14,127 bases of DNA from Pinisolibacter sp040275425. GTDB lineage: Bacteria; Pseudomonadota; Alphaproteobacteria; Rhizobiales; Ancalomicrobiaceae. Under the pieces are notes generated by a model, which worked only from the letters and a program-made list of their open reading frames with translations, was not told where the DNA came from and did no database searches. Below are positions 6,852 to 13,778 of the stretch, in pieces; the stretch's first letter is position 1, and each line of letters starts with the position of its first letter. The translations under genes and the position numbers were made by a program. The stretch is taken from positions 1 through 14,127 of the forward strand of contig JBEOKB010000111.1 of NCBI GenBank assembly GCA_040275425.1, read 5' to 3'.

Positions 6852-8231
6852 TCACAGATAGGTGGTGCGCTCGAGCGGCGTGATCTCGCGTTCGAACGCC
6901 GCCACCTCCGCCTTCTTGAGATGGGCGAACAGCGATCGGTACTCGACCCCCATCGCCCGGCGAATGAACTCCGACCGCTCGAACAGCCGGATCGCGTCGT
7001 CCATCGCGTCGGGCAGGCGCTGCGCCGGTTCGTCGTAGGCGTTGCGCACGATCACCGGCGGCGGCGAGATCTCCCGCTCCAACCCCTCGAGCATGCCGGC
7101 GAAGATCGCCGCCAGCACCAGATAGGGATTGGCGTCGGCGCCGGCGATGCGATGCTCGAGCCGCCGCGCCTCCGGCGGGCTCGCCGGAATGCGCACCCCG
7201 ACCGAGCGGTTGTTGTAGCCCCACGACGCCGTCGTCGGCGCATAGGACCCCGGCTGCATCCGCCGATAGCCGTTCCAGGTCGGCACGAACAACAGCGTCG
7301 AGGCGTTCATCGTGTCGATCAGCCCGCCGACGCAGTGCTTGAGCCGCGTCTCGCCGGTCACCGGATCGGCGAACACGTTGACGCCCGCGCGGTCGAGCAG
7401 GCTGACGTGCACGTGCAGCCCGTTGCCGGCCACGTCGATGAACGGCTTGGCCATGAACGTGGCCTTGAGCCCGTGCTTTCGCGCCACCTCGATCACCAGA
7501 CGGCGCAGCATCACCCCGTCGTCGGCCGCCCCCATCGGGTCGGCCCGATGCTTGAGATTGACCTCGAACTGCCCCGGCGCCGCCTCGCTCACCATCGTGT
7601 CGATCGGCAGCCCCTGGAGCTTGCCGTAGTCCCAGATGTCGGCGAACACCGCCCGGTACTCGGCCAGATCCTCGAGCGCGTACATGTTCTGCGGTGTCGG
7701 CCCCGAGGTCGCGCGATAGACCGGCGACGGCATGCCGTTGGGCATCGGCGGCAGCTTCGGATCGAGCAGATAGAACTCGAGCTCGATCGCCGAGCACGGC
7801 GTCAGCCCCTTGGCCGTCATCCGCTCGACCACGTTGGCCAGACACACGCGCGGATCACCTTCGAACGGCTGGCCGCGCTCGGCGTGCATGGTGAGCAGCA
7901 CCTGCGCCGTCGGCCGGCTCGCCCACGGCACCACCCGGAGCGACCCCGGCACCGCCTTGCAGAAGCCGTCGCGGTCGCCGGTCTCCACGTGGAGCCCAGT
8001 CTCCATGACCTCGCGCCCCCACACGTCGAGCCCGTACATCGACACGGGAAAGTTGATGCCGTCCTTGTAGGCCTTCTTCAGGCTCTCGACCGGTCCCCAC
8101 TTGCCGCGCAGCACGCCGTTGGAATCGGTGATGAGGTATTCGACCGCCTCGATGTCCGGATGGGCGGCGAGAAACCGCGCCAACTCGTCGGCCGGATCGA
8201 GATCGAGGGGCGCCGTCACGGGCTCGGTCAA
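6852..8231 (-). CDS. puuA: gamma-glutamylpolyamine synthetase, PuuA/SpuB type (glutamine synthetase family)
   Basis: A 459-residue cytoplasmic enzyme of the glutamine synthetase fold, expected to ligate glutamate to putrescine or another amine with ATP, the first step of the Puu pathway. The N-terminal beta-grasp part has VEYLITDSNGVLRGKW (30-45), which matches E. coli PuuA (LLTDLNGCFRGK) closely. Catalytic-domain landmarks: ELEFYLLD at 150-157 (metal-binding E150, E152), E216 and E223 in SEAAPGQFEVNL, HVHVS at 273-277, and NNRSVGVRIP at 340-349 with the arginines that bind ATP and glutamate, followed by R361-x-AGADANPYL. The start is TTG at 8231, eleven bases after the GGAGAG Shine-Dalgarno begins; no ATG fits. 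It is the first gene of the minus-strand operon, behind the palindromic operator at 8315-8328. Other amines (for example ethanolamine) cannot be excluded as substrate. Confidence 0.88.
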   Translation of the reverse strand: MTEPVTAPLDLDPADELARFLAAHPDIEAVEYLITDSNGVLRGKWGPVESLKKAYKDGINFPVSMYGLDVWGREVMETGLHVETGDRDGFCKAVPGSLRVVPWASRPTAQVLLTMHAERGQPFEGDPRVCLANVVERMTAKGLTPCSAIELEFYLLDPKLPPMPNGMPSPVYRATSGPTPQNMYALEDLAEYRAVFADIWDYGKLQGLPIDTMVSEAAPGQFEVNLKHRADPMGAADDGVMLRRLVIEVARKHGLKATFMAKPFIDVAGNGLHVHVSLLDRAGVNVFADPVTGETRLKHCVGGLIDTMNASTLLFVPTWNGYRRMQPGSYAPTTASWGYNNRSVGVRIPASPPEARRLEHRIAGADANPYLVLAAIFAGMLEGLEREISPPPVIVRNAYDEPAQRLPDAMDDAIRLFERSEFIRRAMGVEYRSLFAHLKKAEVAAFEREITPLERTTYL

Positions 8232-8314
8232 GATGCTCTCTCCGTCGATCGATACCGGCTTCCGTCGCGACCTTCCCGGAGGCTCGGCGACGGAACGAGT
8301 TGCATGATGGAAAA

Positions 8315-8328
8315 AATGTGATCACATT
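8315..8328. promoter_or_regulatory. palindromic operator, site 1 (AATGTGATCACATT)
   Basis: A perfect 14-bp palindrome in the 189-bp divergent region between the puuA-type gene and gntR. The same 14 bases recur at 9197-9210 upstream of the second synthetase gene. FCD-subfamily GntR regulators typically bind short A/T-flanked palindromes of the form TGT-x-AT-x-ACA, so the adjacent gntR product is the obvious candidate ligand. The A-run at 8311-8316 makes this the most AT-rich spot of the region. Confidence 0.7.
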
Positions 8329-8344
8329 GACGCAGGGCTGTCAA
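8315..8344 (-). promoter_or_regulatory. putative promoter of the puuA-potFGHI-cupin operon
   Basis: Read on the minus strand, a perfect -35 hexamer TTGACA occupies 8344-8339. A 17-base spacer leads to TCACAT at 8321-8316, a weak -10 hexamer that lies inside the palindrome AATGTGATCACATT. A repressor on the palindrome would cover the -10 element. On the plus strand, TTGACG at 8327-8332 could act as a -35 for gntR, so the two divergent promoters would overlap; its -10 is not convincing. The leader to the TTG start would be about 75 bases. Sigma-70-like assignment is by eye. Confidence 0.5.
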
Positions 8345-8420
8345 TCGCGTCGCCACCGGGCGGAACCGCCGACCGACCGTCCGAAACCGACTTCTCCGGG
8401 GAGACTTGGGGGACGCAACG

Positions 8421-9149
8421 ATGGTCAAGCGAGCAACCGGCGAACCGCCCTTCGCCGTCGGCGAGGGCGATGGCGCCGCCGACGACACGCCTCTGCACGA
8501 CCGCGTCTATCGCTCCCTGCGCGACGCGCTGATCACCGGACGCATCGTGCCCGGCCGCGCCGTCACCCTGCGCGGCCTCGCCCAGTCGCTCGGCGTGTCG
8601 CCGATGCCGGTGCGCGAGGCCATCCGCCGGGTGTCCGCCGAGGGCGGCCTGGTGGTCGGCGCCAACCGCCGCGTCTGGGTCCCCGACATGGACCCCGAGC
8701 GCTTCGACGAACTGGTGCGCGCCCGCGCCCTGCTCGAGCCGGAGGCCGCCGTTCGCGCCCTCCCCCACATCGACGCCGCCCGCCTCGAGCGCCTGCGCGA
8801 CATCGACGACGGCATCGACGTCGCCCTCGAGCGCGGCGACGTCGAGGCCTACATGGCGGGAAACCACCGCTTCCATTTCGAGATCTACGCCGCCGCCCCC
8901 TCGCGCGTCCTGCTGCCGCTGATCGAGAGCCTGTGGCTGCAGTTCGGCCCGTTCATGCGCTCGGTCTACGGCCGTCTCGGCACGGCGGCGCTGATCGATC
9001 ACCACGTCGTCGCCCTCGAGGCCATCGTCGCGCGCGACGCCGATCGCCTCGCCGCCTCCGTCCACGCCGACATCCTCGAAGGCATGGAACTGATCAACTC
9101 CTCGGTGCTCGGCCGCGCGCCCGAGCCCCTCGATCGCCGCTCCGCCTGA
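8421..9149 (+). CDS. GntR family transcriptional regulator, FCD subfamily
   Basis: A 242-residue DNA-binding regulator, probably of the surrounding polyamine genes. Residues 25-90 form the GntR winged helix-turn-helix: LHDRVYRSLRDALITGRIVPG, then LRGLAQSLGVSPMPVREAIRR as the recognition region. From about 95 to 225 lies an all-helical FCD ligand-binding domain with likely metal-ligand histidines at H149/H152 (NHRFHFEIY), H194/H195 (DHH) and H215. FCD proteins usually bind organic acids or amino-acid-like ligands and leave DNA on binding. I chose ATG 8421, preceded by GGGGGA at 8407-8412, over a TTG five codons upstream. The gene is flanked by two copies of one palindrome, the usual sign of autoregulation and local control. 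E. coli uses the HTH-cupin protein PuuR for this job, so this is a different regulator type. The inducer (putrescine or a gamma-glutamyl intermediate) is inference. Confidence 0.88.
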   Translation: MVKRATGEPPFAVGEGDGAADDTPLHDRVYRSLRDALITGRIVPGRAVTLRGLAQSLGVSPMPVREAIRRVSAEGGLVVGANRRVWVPDMDPERFDELVRARALLEPEAAVRALPHIDAARLERLRDIDDGIDVALERGDVEAYMAGNHRFHFEIYAAAPSRVLLPLIESLWLQFGPFMRSVYGRLGTAALIDHHVVALEAIVARDADRLAASVHADILEGMELINSSVLGRAPEPLDRRSA

Positions 9150-9169
9150 GACGATCGCTCCGCCCCCCG

Positions 9170-9199
9170 TTGACGGCATCCCGCCGCCCGCGCTTAAAT
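9170..9199 (+). promoter_or_regulatory. putative promoter of the second glutamine-synthetase-family gene
   Basis: TTGACG at 9170-9175 and TTAAAT at 9194-9199 are separated by 18 bases and match the sigma-70-type -35 and -10 at five and four of six positions. The -10 overlaps the palindrome 9196-9211, so transcription would start inside the operator, giving a leader of about 20 bases with the SD sequence GAGGTG. The promoter sits in the 78-bp gap after gntR, so the synthetase gene may be transcribed both from here and by read-through. Confidence 0.5.
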
Positions 9200-9211
9200 G
9201 TGATCACATTT
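9196..9211. promoter_or_regulatory. palindromic operator, site 2 (AAATGTGATCACATTT)
   Basis: A perfect 16-bp palindrome whose inner 14 bases are identical to site 1 at 8315-8328. It overlaps the probable -10 and start point of the second synthetase gene and ends 16 bases before its ATG, an ideal position for repression. I found no third copy by eye elsewhere in the window. Confidence 0.7.
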
Positions 9212-9227
9212 CGATGCGAGGTGGCCC

Positions 9228-10625
9228 ATGGCCAAGAAGAAGAAGACGGCAGCCGCGACACCGACCCTGCGTGGCGTCACCGATGCCGCGGCGGCCGAGG
9301 AATGGCTGACCGAACGCGGTCTCGAGGACATCGAGTGCATGGTGCCGGACATGTCCGGCGTGGCGCGCGGCAAGATGATGCCGGTCGCCAAGTTCATCGA
9401 CGCTCCGACCATGTCGATTCCCGGCTCGATCTTCACCCAGACCATCACCGGCGACTATCCCGACGACGACGACGATTTCGAGATCGACGCCGCCGACAGC
9501 GACATCAAGCTGGTGCCGGACTATTCGACCCTGGCGGTCGTGCCCTGGGCCTCCGACCCGACCGGCCAGATCATCCACGACGCCTATCACCAGGACGGTC
9601 GCCCGGTCGAAATCGCCCCGCGCCAGCTGCTGCGCCGGGTGCTGAACCTCTACGAGCACAAGGGTTGGAAGCCGATCGTCGCGCCCGAGCTCGAGTTCTA
9701 TCTGGTCGAGCGCAACCAGGACCCCGATTATCCGCTGAAGCCACCGATCGGCCGCTCCGGCCGCCCCGAGACCGGGCGCCAGTCCTATTCGATCGCCGCC
9801 GTCAACGAGTTCGACGATCTGTTCGACGACATCTACGACTTCTCCGAGGCTCAGGGGCTAGAGATCGACACCCTCATCCACGAGGAGGGCGTCGCCCAGA
9901 TGGAGATCAACCTGCGCCACGGCGACCCGCTGGCGCTGGCCGATCAGGTCTTCCTGTTCAAGCGCACCATCCGCGAGGCGGCGGTGCGCCACGACATGTA
10001 TGCCACCTTCATGGCCAAGCCGATCGCCAACGAACCCGGCTCGGCCATGCACATCCACCAGTCGGTGGTCGATCTCGAGACGGGCGAGAACATCTTCTCC
10101 AACTCCGACGGCGGCCCCACCCGCGAGTTCTTCAACTTCATCGGCGGCCAGCAGCGCTTCCTGCCCAACGTGATGTGCATGCTCGCCCCTTACGTGAACT
10201 CCTACCGTCGCCTGATGAGGAAGTCGGCCGCCCCGGTCAACGTCCACTGGGGCTACGACAACCGCACCGTGGGCCTGCGCATCCCCAATTCCTCGCCCGC
10301 CGCCCGCCGCGTCGAGAACCGCGTGCCCTCCTCCGACGCCAACCCCTATCTGGCGCTCGCCGCCTCGCTCGCCTGCGGCTACATCGGCATGACCGAGGGC
10401 CTCAACCCCGGCGATCCGGTCGACGGCTCGGCCTACGATCTCGACTTCGGCCTACCGCGCGGCCTGCTCGAGGCGCTGGCCCTGTTCGAGGAGTGCGACG
10501 AGTTGGAGGAGATCTTCGGCAAGTCGTTCCGCTCGACCTACCGCGCGATCAAACAGGCCGAATTCGAAACCTTCATGCGGGTGATCTCCCCGTGGGAACG
10601 CGAGTTCCTGCTGCTCAACGTGTGA
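9228..10625 (+). CDS. glutamine synthetase family protein, probable second gamma-glutamylpolyamine synthetase (SpuI-like)
   Basis: A 465-residue cytoplasmic ligase-fold enzyme, predicted to couple glutamate to an amine with ATP. The N-terminal domain carries DIECMVPDMSGVARGKMMP (34-52), differing from the PuuA-type motif of the divergent gene and resembling, from memory, the SpuI branch. Catalytic landmarks are intact: PELEFYLVE at 153-161 (E154, E156), E219/E220 and E226, HIHQS at 275-279, DNRTVGLRIP at 344-353, and R365 followed by SSDANPYLALAA. Unusual details are an N-terminal KKKK run and an acidic patch at 79-92 (DDDDDFEIDAADSD). The ATG is preceded by GAGGTG four bases upstream. It lies behind its own operator-bearing promoter, 78 bp after gntR. 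A division of labour with the other synthetase (putrescine versus longer polyamines or monoamines) is plausible but unproven. Confidence 0.85.
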   Translation: MAKKKKTAAATPTLRGVTDAAAAEEWLTERGLEDIECMVPDMSGVARGKMMPVAKFIDAPTMSIPGSIFTQTITGDYPDDDDDFEIDAADSDIKLVPDYSTLAVVPWASDPTGQIIHDAYHQDGRPVEIAPRQLLRRVLNLYEHKGWKPIVAPELEFYLVERNQDPDYPLKPPIGRSGRPETGRQSYSIAAVNEFDDLFDDIYDFSEAQGLEIDTLIHEEGVAQMEINLRHGDPLALADQVFLFKRTIREAAVRHDMYATFMAKPIANEPGSAMHIHQSVVDLETGENIFSNSDGGPTREFFNFIGGQQRFLPNVMCMLAPYVNSYRRLMRKSAAPVNVHWGYDNRTVGLRIPNSSPAARRVENRVPSSDANPYLALAASLACGYIGMTEGLNPGDPVDGSAYDLDFGLPRGLLEALALFEECDELEEIFGKSFRSTYRAIKQAEFETFMRVISPWEREFLLLNV

Positions 10626-10636
10626 GGGACGCCCGG

Positions 10637-10664
10637 GGCGGAAGGGGCGAGGCTCTGTTCCGCC
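10637..10664 (+). terminator. possible hairpin terminator after the second synthetase gene
   Basis: GGCGGAA (10637-10643) pairs with TTCCGCC (10658-10664) around a 14-base loop, beginning 11 bases after the TGA stop. There is no T-run behind it, so efficient Rho-independent termination is doubtful; it may only mark the mRNA 3' end. Confidence 0.3.
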
Positions 10665-10824
10665 ACACCGCCGAAGACGTTCGGTCGAAGTCCGCTCCGT
10701 CCGACGACGAGGGACGTCACACATCGGCAACGCGTGAGGAATGCATTTCACGTCGTCGATCCCGATCCGGCCGCCCGCTCGGCGGCCCCGCCGACCGAAG
10801 GGACGTCGGCTCGAAACCGCCCTC

Positions 10825-10953
10825 GCCGTCATCCCCGGCGAGGAGGCGCCGCGACCGAGGGAAGGGGATCCATGCGGCGCGCGTGCGCCGAGCGTCGCAT
10901 GGATCCCCTTCCCCTCCGCGCACCGCGGGTGCGCACCGGCCGGGGATGACGGC
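10825..10953. repeat. 129-bp nested palindromic intergenic repeat
   Basis: The outer arms GCCGTCATCCCCGG (10825-10838) and CCGGGGATGACGGC (10940-10953) are perfect inverted copies. Nested inside, GGGAAGGGGATCCATGC (10859-10875) pairs perfectly with its complement at 10897-10913, and at the tip GGCGC (10876-10880) can pair with GCGCC (10885-10889). The arm sequences resemble palindromic intergenic elements I know to be abundant in alphaproteobacterial genomes. It encodes nothing; as RNA it would fold into a long multi-part hairpin between the synthetase and aminotransferase genes, and could separate two transcription units. No target-site duplication was recognised. Confidence 0.8.
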
Positions 10954-11034
10954 CGAAACCGGTTCACCCCGACCGCGCGGCGCTCGCCACGCGGAACGGG
11001 AAAGTCGTGTCCTCTCCTCGGAGACGCTCCAGAA

Positions 11035-12426
11035 ATGCCCGCTTCGAACCTCTACCCCACCGCCGAGCTTCGCGCCCTCGACGCCGCACACTATCTCCAT
11101 CCCTTCACCGACAGCGCCGCGCTCGCCCGCGAGGGCAGTCGCATCATGGTGCGCGGCGAGGGCGTGTGGCTGACCGACAGTGACGGCAACCGCTATCTCG
11201 ACGGCATGGCCGGGCTGTGGTGCACCAACGTCGGCCACGGCCGTCGCGAGATCGCCGACGCCGTCCATGCCCAGATGCTGGAGCTGGCCTACTACAACTC
11301 CTTCTTCAAGACCTCCAACGCTCCGGCCATCCGCCTCGCCGAGAAGCTGGCCGAGGTCGCGCCGCCGCACGTCAATCGCGTCTTCTTCTGCGGTTCCGGC
11401 TCCGAGGCCAACGACACCGTCTTCCGCATGGTCCGCCACTACTGGGCGCTCGCCGGCAGACCGGAGAAGAAGGTCTTCGTCTCGCGGCGCAACGGCTATC
11501 ACGGCTCGACGGTCGCCGCCGCCTCGCTCGGCGGCATGAAGCCGATGCATTCCCAAGGCGGCCTGCCCATCCCCGGCATCACCCACATCGCTCAGCCCTA
11601 CTGGTTCGGCGAGGGCGGCGACATGAGCCCGGACGAATTCGGCCTCTGGGCCGCGCGCGAGCTGGAGCGTGAGATCGACCGCCTCGGCGAGGCCAACGTC
11701 GCCGCCTTCATCGCCGAACCGATTCAGGGCGCCGGCGGCGTGATCATCCCGCCCGAGACCTATTGGCCCGAGATCCGCCGCATCTGTTCCGAGCGCGAGA
11801 TCCTGCTGGTGGTCGACGAGGTCATCTGCGGCTTCGGCCGCACCGGCTCGTGGTTCGGCAGCCAGACCTACGGCATCGAGGCCGATCTGATGCCGATCGC
11901 CAAGGGGCTCACCTCCGGCTACCTGCCGATGGGCGGCGTGCTGGTGTCCGACCGCGTCGCGAGCGTCGTGGTCGATCAGGGCGAGGAATTCTTCCACGGC
12001 TACACCTATTCCGGCCACCCCACCTGCGCCGCCGCCGCGCTCGCCAATCTCGCGATCATCGAGAACGAGGGCCTGGTCGAGCGCGTCCGCGACGACATCG
12101 GCCCCTACCTGCGCGAGCGTTGGCTGAAGCTCGGCGACCACCCGCTCGTCGGCGAGGCCCGCATGAAGGGCCTGGTCGGCGCGCTCGAACTCGTGCCGAA
12201 GAAGCCGGCTCGAGACGTTCGCTTCGCCGACGAAGGAAAGGTCGGCACCATCGCCCGCGATCTGTCGTTCAGGAACGGCCTGATCATGCGCGCCGTCCGC
12301 GACGGTCTGATTCTGTCGCCGCCGCTGACCCTCTCCCACGCCGAGGCCGACGAGCTCGTCCGTCTCGCGGAAAAGACCCTCGACGACACCTGGACCGCTC
12401 TGAAGAAAGAGGGTCTGTTGGCCTGA
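11035..12426 (+). CDS. spuC: putrescine:pyruvate aminotransferase (class III PLP aminotransferase, SpuC-like)
   Basis: A 463-residue cytoplasmic PLP enzyme. It resembles Pseudomonas SpuC nearly throughout as I recall it: HPFTD near 22-26, DGMAGLWCTNVGHG at 56-69, NGYHGSTVAAASLGGMK from 153, IAQPYWFGEGGDMSPDEFG and AFIAEPIQGAGGVI. PLP-site elements are GSGSEAND at 120-127, D261 in VVDEVICGFGRTG, and the Schiff-base lysine K290 in IAKGLTSGY. SpuC transaminates putrescine with pyruvate to give 4-aminobutyraldehyde and alanine. Start ATG 11035 has GGAGA ten bases upstream and gives the usual family length. It is separated from the upstream synthetase by the repeat-bearing gap and followed 62 bp later by the FAD oxidase gene. 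GABA or beta-alanine transamination, as in the related omega-amino-acid transaminases, is the main alternative. Confidence 0.88.
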   Translation: MPASNLYPTAELRALDAAHYLHPFTDSAALAREGSRIMVRGEGVWLTDSDGNRYLDGMAGLWCTNVGHGRREIADAVHAQMLELAYYNSFFKTSNAPAIRLAEKLAEVAPPHVNRVFFCGSGSEANDTVFRMVRHYWALAGRPEKKVFVSRRNGYHGSTVAAASLGGMKPMHSQGGLPIPGITHIAQPYWFGEGGDMSPDEFGLWAARELEREIDRLGEANVAAFIAEPIQGAGGVIIPPETYWPEIRRICSEREILLVVDEVICGFGRTGSWFGSQTYGIEADLMPIAKGLTSGYLPMGGVLVSDRVASVVVDQGEEFFHGYTYSGHPTCAAAALANLAIIENEGLVERVRDDIGPYLRERWLKLGDHPLVGEARMKGLVGALELVPKKPARDVRFADEGKVGTIARDLSFRNGLIMRAVRDGLILSPPLTLSHAEADELVRLAEKTLDDTWTALKKEGLLA

Positions 12427-12488
12427 ACCTCCGCGCGGGACGAGGCCCGTCCCGCGCGCCCCCGCCTCCCGCATCTCGCGGAGCCGCC

Positions 12489-13778
12489 ATGCCGCCGACC
12501 TCCCCCGCCCCCCACGCGCCCTCGCTCTATGCCGCCACCGCCCACCCCGCCCCGGATCGCCCGGCGCTGGACGGGAGCACGCATGCCGACGTCTGCGTGA
12601 TCGGCGGCGGTTACACCGGTCTGTCCACCGCGCTGCATCTGGCGAAGGCCGGACGCCGCGTCGTGCTGCTCGAGGCCGAACGCATCGGCTGGGGCGCCTC
12701 GGGGCGCAACGGCGGCCAACTCCACACCGGGCAGCGTCGCGATCAGGAGACACTCGAACAGTGGTTCGGCGCCGACAAGGCGCGGATGCTGTTCGACCTC
12801 GCCGAGGAGGCCAAGCGTCTGGTCAAGAGCCTGATCGTCGAGCACGCCATCGACTGCGACTGGCGCGACGGCCTGATCCACGCCGCCCACAAGCCCGCCT
12901 ACGTCGCCGAGATGCGCGACGAGGTCGACCACCTCGTCCACCGCTGGGGCTACCACGACGTCGATCTCCTCACCGGGCCGGAACTCGCCCGTGCCATCGG
13001 CACCGACGTCTACTTCGGCGGCTGGCGCGACCGCACCGCCGGCCACCTCCACCCGCTCGACTACGCCCTCGGCCTCGCCCGCGCCTGCGAAGCGGCGGGC
13101 GTGCGCGTCCACGAGGCCACCCGCGTCACGGCGATCGAATCCGAGGGCGGCGGCCGCCGCGTCGTCACCGCCACCGGCACCGTCGGCGCCGCCGACGTCG
13201 TCATCGCCGCCAACGGCCTGCTCGACGGCCTCGATCCCGAGATCGACGCCCGCGTCATGCCCATCCGCAACTACGTGCTGGCGACCGAGCCGCTCGGCGC
13301 CCGCGCCGACGCTCTCATCCCCGGCCGCGAGGCCGTCGCCGACAGCCGTTTCGTCGTCCACTACTGGCGCATCGACGCCGCCGGCCGTCTCGTCTTCGGC
13401 GGCGGCGAACGCTACGGCCACGGCGACCCGCGCGACGTCGCCGCCTTCGTTCGCGCCCACATGCTGAAGATCTACCCCGGCCTCGCCGACGTCCGCATCG
13501 ACTACGCCTGGGGCGGCACCCTGGCGGTGACCATGAACCGCATGCCGTTCTTCCGGCGCATGCGCCCCGGCGTCTACACCGCCTGCGGCTATTCCGGCCA
13601 CGGCATCGCCATCGCCACCCTGGCCGGGCGCCTGCTCGCCGAGGCCATCGTCGGCGACACCTCGCGCTTCGACCTCATGGCCTCGATCCCCGCCCGCGCC
13701 TTCCCCGGCGGTCGCCTCCTGCGCTGGCCCACCCTGGTGCTGGCGATGTCGTGGTTCGCCCTGCGCGATCGGCTGTGA
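12489..13778 (+). CDS. puuB: FAD-dependent gamma-glutamylputrescine oxidase (PuuB-like)
   Basis: A 429-residue DAO-family flavoprotein, about the length of E. coli PuuB. The FAD-binding Rossmann motif is G39-x-G41-x-x-G44 in VIGGGYTGLSTALHLAKAG, ending in the acidic VVLLEAE (E62). It is followed by WGASGRNGGQ (68-77), typical of the PuuB group. The C-terminal part has the second FAD-contacting region, YAWGGTLAVTMNRMPFF and TACGYSGHGIAIATLAGRLLAE. PuuB oxidises gamma-glutamylputrescine to the gamma-glutamyl aminoaldehyde with release of ammonia and hydrogen peroxide, using the product of the PuuA-type synthetases encoded nearby. GGAG at 12480-12483, five bases before the ATG, supports the start. 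The 62-bp spacing suggests cotranscription with spuC. D-amino-acid or glycine oxidation is possible for the family but less likely here. Confidence 0.85.
   Translation: MPPTSPAPHAPSLYAATAHPAPDRPALDGSTHADVCVIGGGYTGLSTALHLAKAGRRVVLLEAERIGWGASGRNGGQLHTGQRRDQETLEQWFGADKARMLFDLAEEAKRLVKSLIVEHAIDCDWRDGLIHAAHKPAYVAEMRDEVDHLVHRWGYHDVDLLTGPELARAIGTDVYFGGWRDRTAGHLHPLDYALGLARACEAAGVRVHEATRVTAIESEGGGRRVVTATGTVGAADVVIAANGLLDGLDPEIDARVMPIRNYVLATEPLGARADALIPGREAVADSRFVVHYWRIDAAGRLVFGGGERYGHGDPRDVAAFVRAHMLKIYPGLADVRIDYAWGGTLAVTMNRMPFFRRMRPGVYTACGYSGHGIAIATLAGRLLAEAIVGDTSRFDLMASIPARAFPGGRLLRWPTLVLAMSWFALRDRL

Larger units (their letters stand above)
10626..11034. other. 409-bp intergenic region
   Basis: This gap holds a small hairpin just after the synthetase stop (10637-10664), a long two-part palindromic repeat (10825-10953), and the SD region GGAGA (11020-11024) of the aminotransferase gene. 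No clear sigma-70 hexamers and no copy of the AATGTGATCACATT operator are visible. Open frames crossing it, including an in-frame upstream extension of the aminotransferase to 10741, look like GC artefacts because they translate the repeat into Arg/Pro/Ala-rich sequence. Confidence 0.7.

Noticed and set aside
5406..8321. A 971-codon plus-strand open frame antisense to potF and the puuA-type gene
   Set aside because: It is an opposite-strand shadow of high-GC coding DNA: Arg/His/Leu-rich, no recognisable domain, and it covers two well-supported genes.
8315..8328. CRP/FNR-type binding site reading of TGTGATCACA
   Set aside because: CRP needs a 6-bp spacer between TGTGA and TCACA; here the half-sites abut. 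Two copies beside a GntR gene fit an FCD GntR operator better.
10741..11034. Upstream in-frame extension of the aminotransferase to an ATG at 10741
   Set aside because: It adds 98 residues of repeat-derived low-complexity sequence not expected in the family; ATG 11035 has a good SD and gives the normal length.
8300..11173. A 957-codon plus-strand open frame overlapping gntR and the second synthetase out of frame
   Set aside because: The translation is Arg/Pro-rich with no family signature; the real genes in the other frame have complete domains and SD-led starts.
10717..12753. A 678-codon minus-strand open frame opposite spuC
   Set aside because: It is antisense to a gene with intact PLP-enzyme motifs and reads through the palindromic repeat; no signature of its own.
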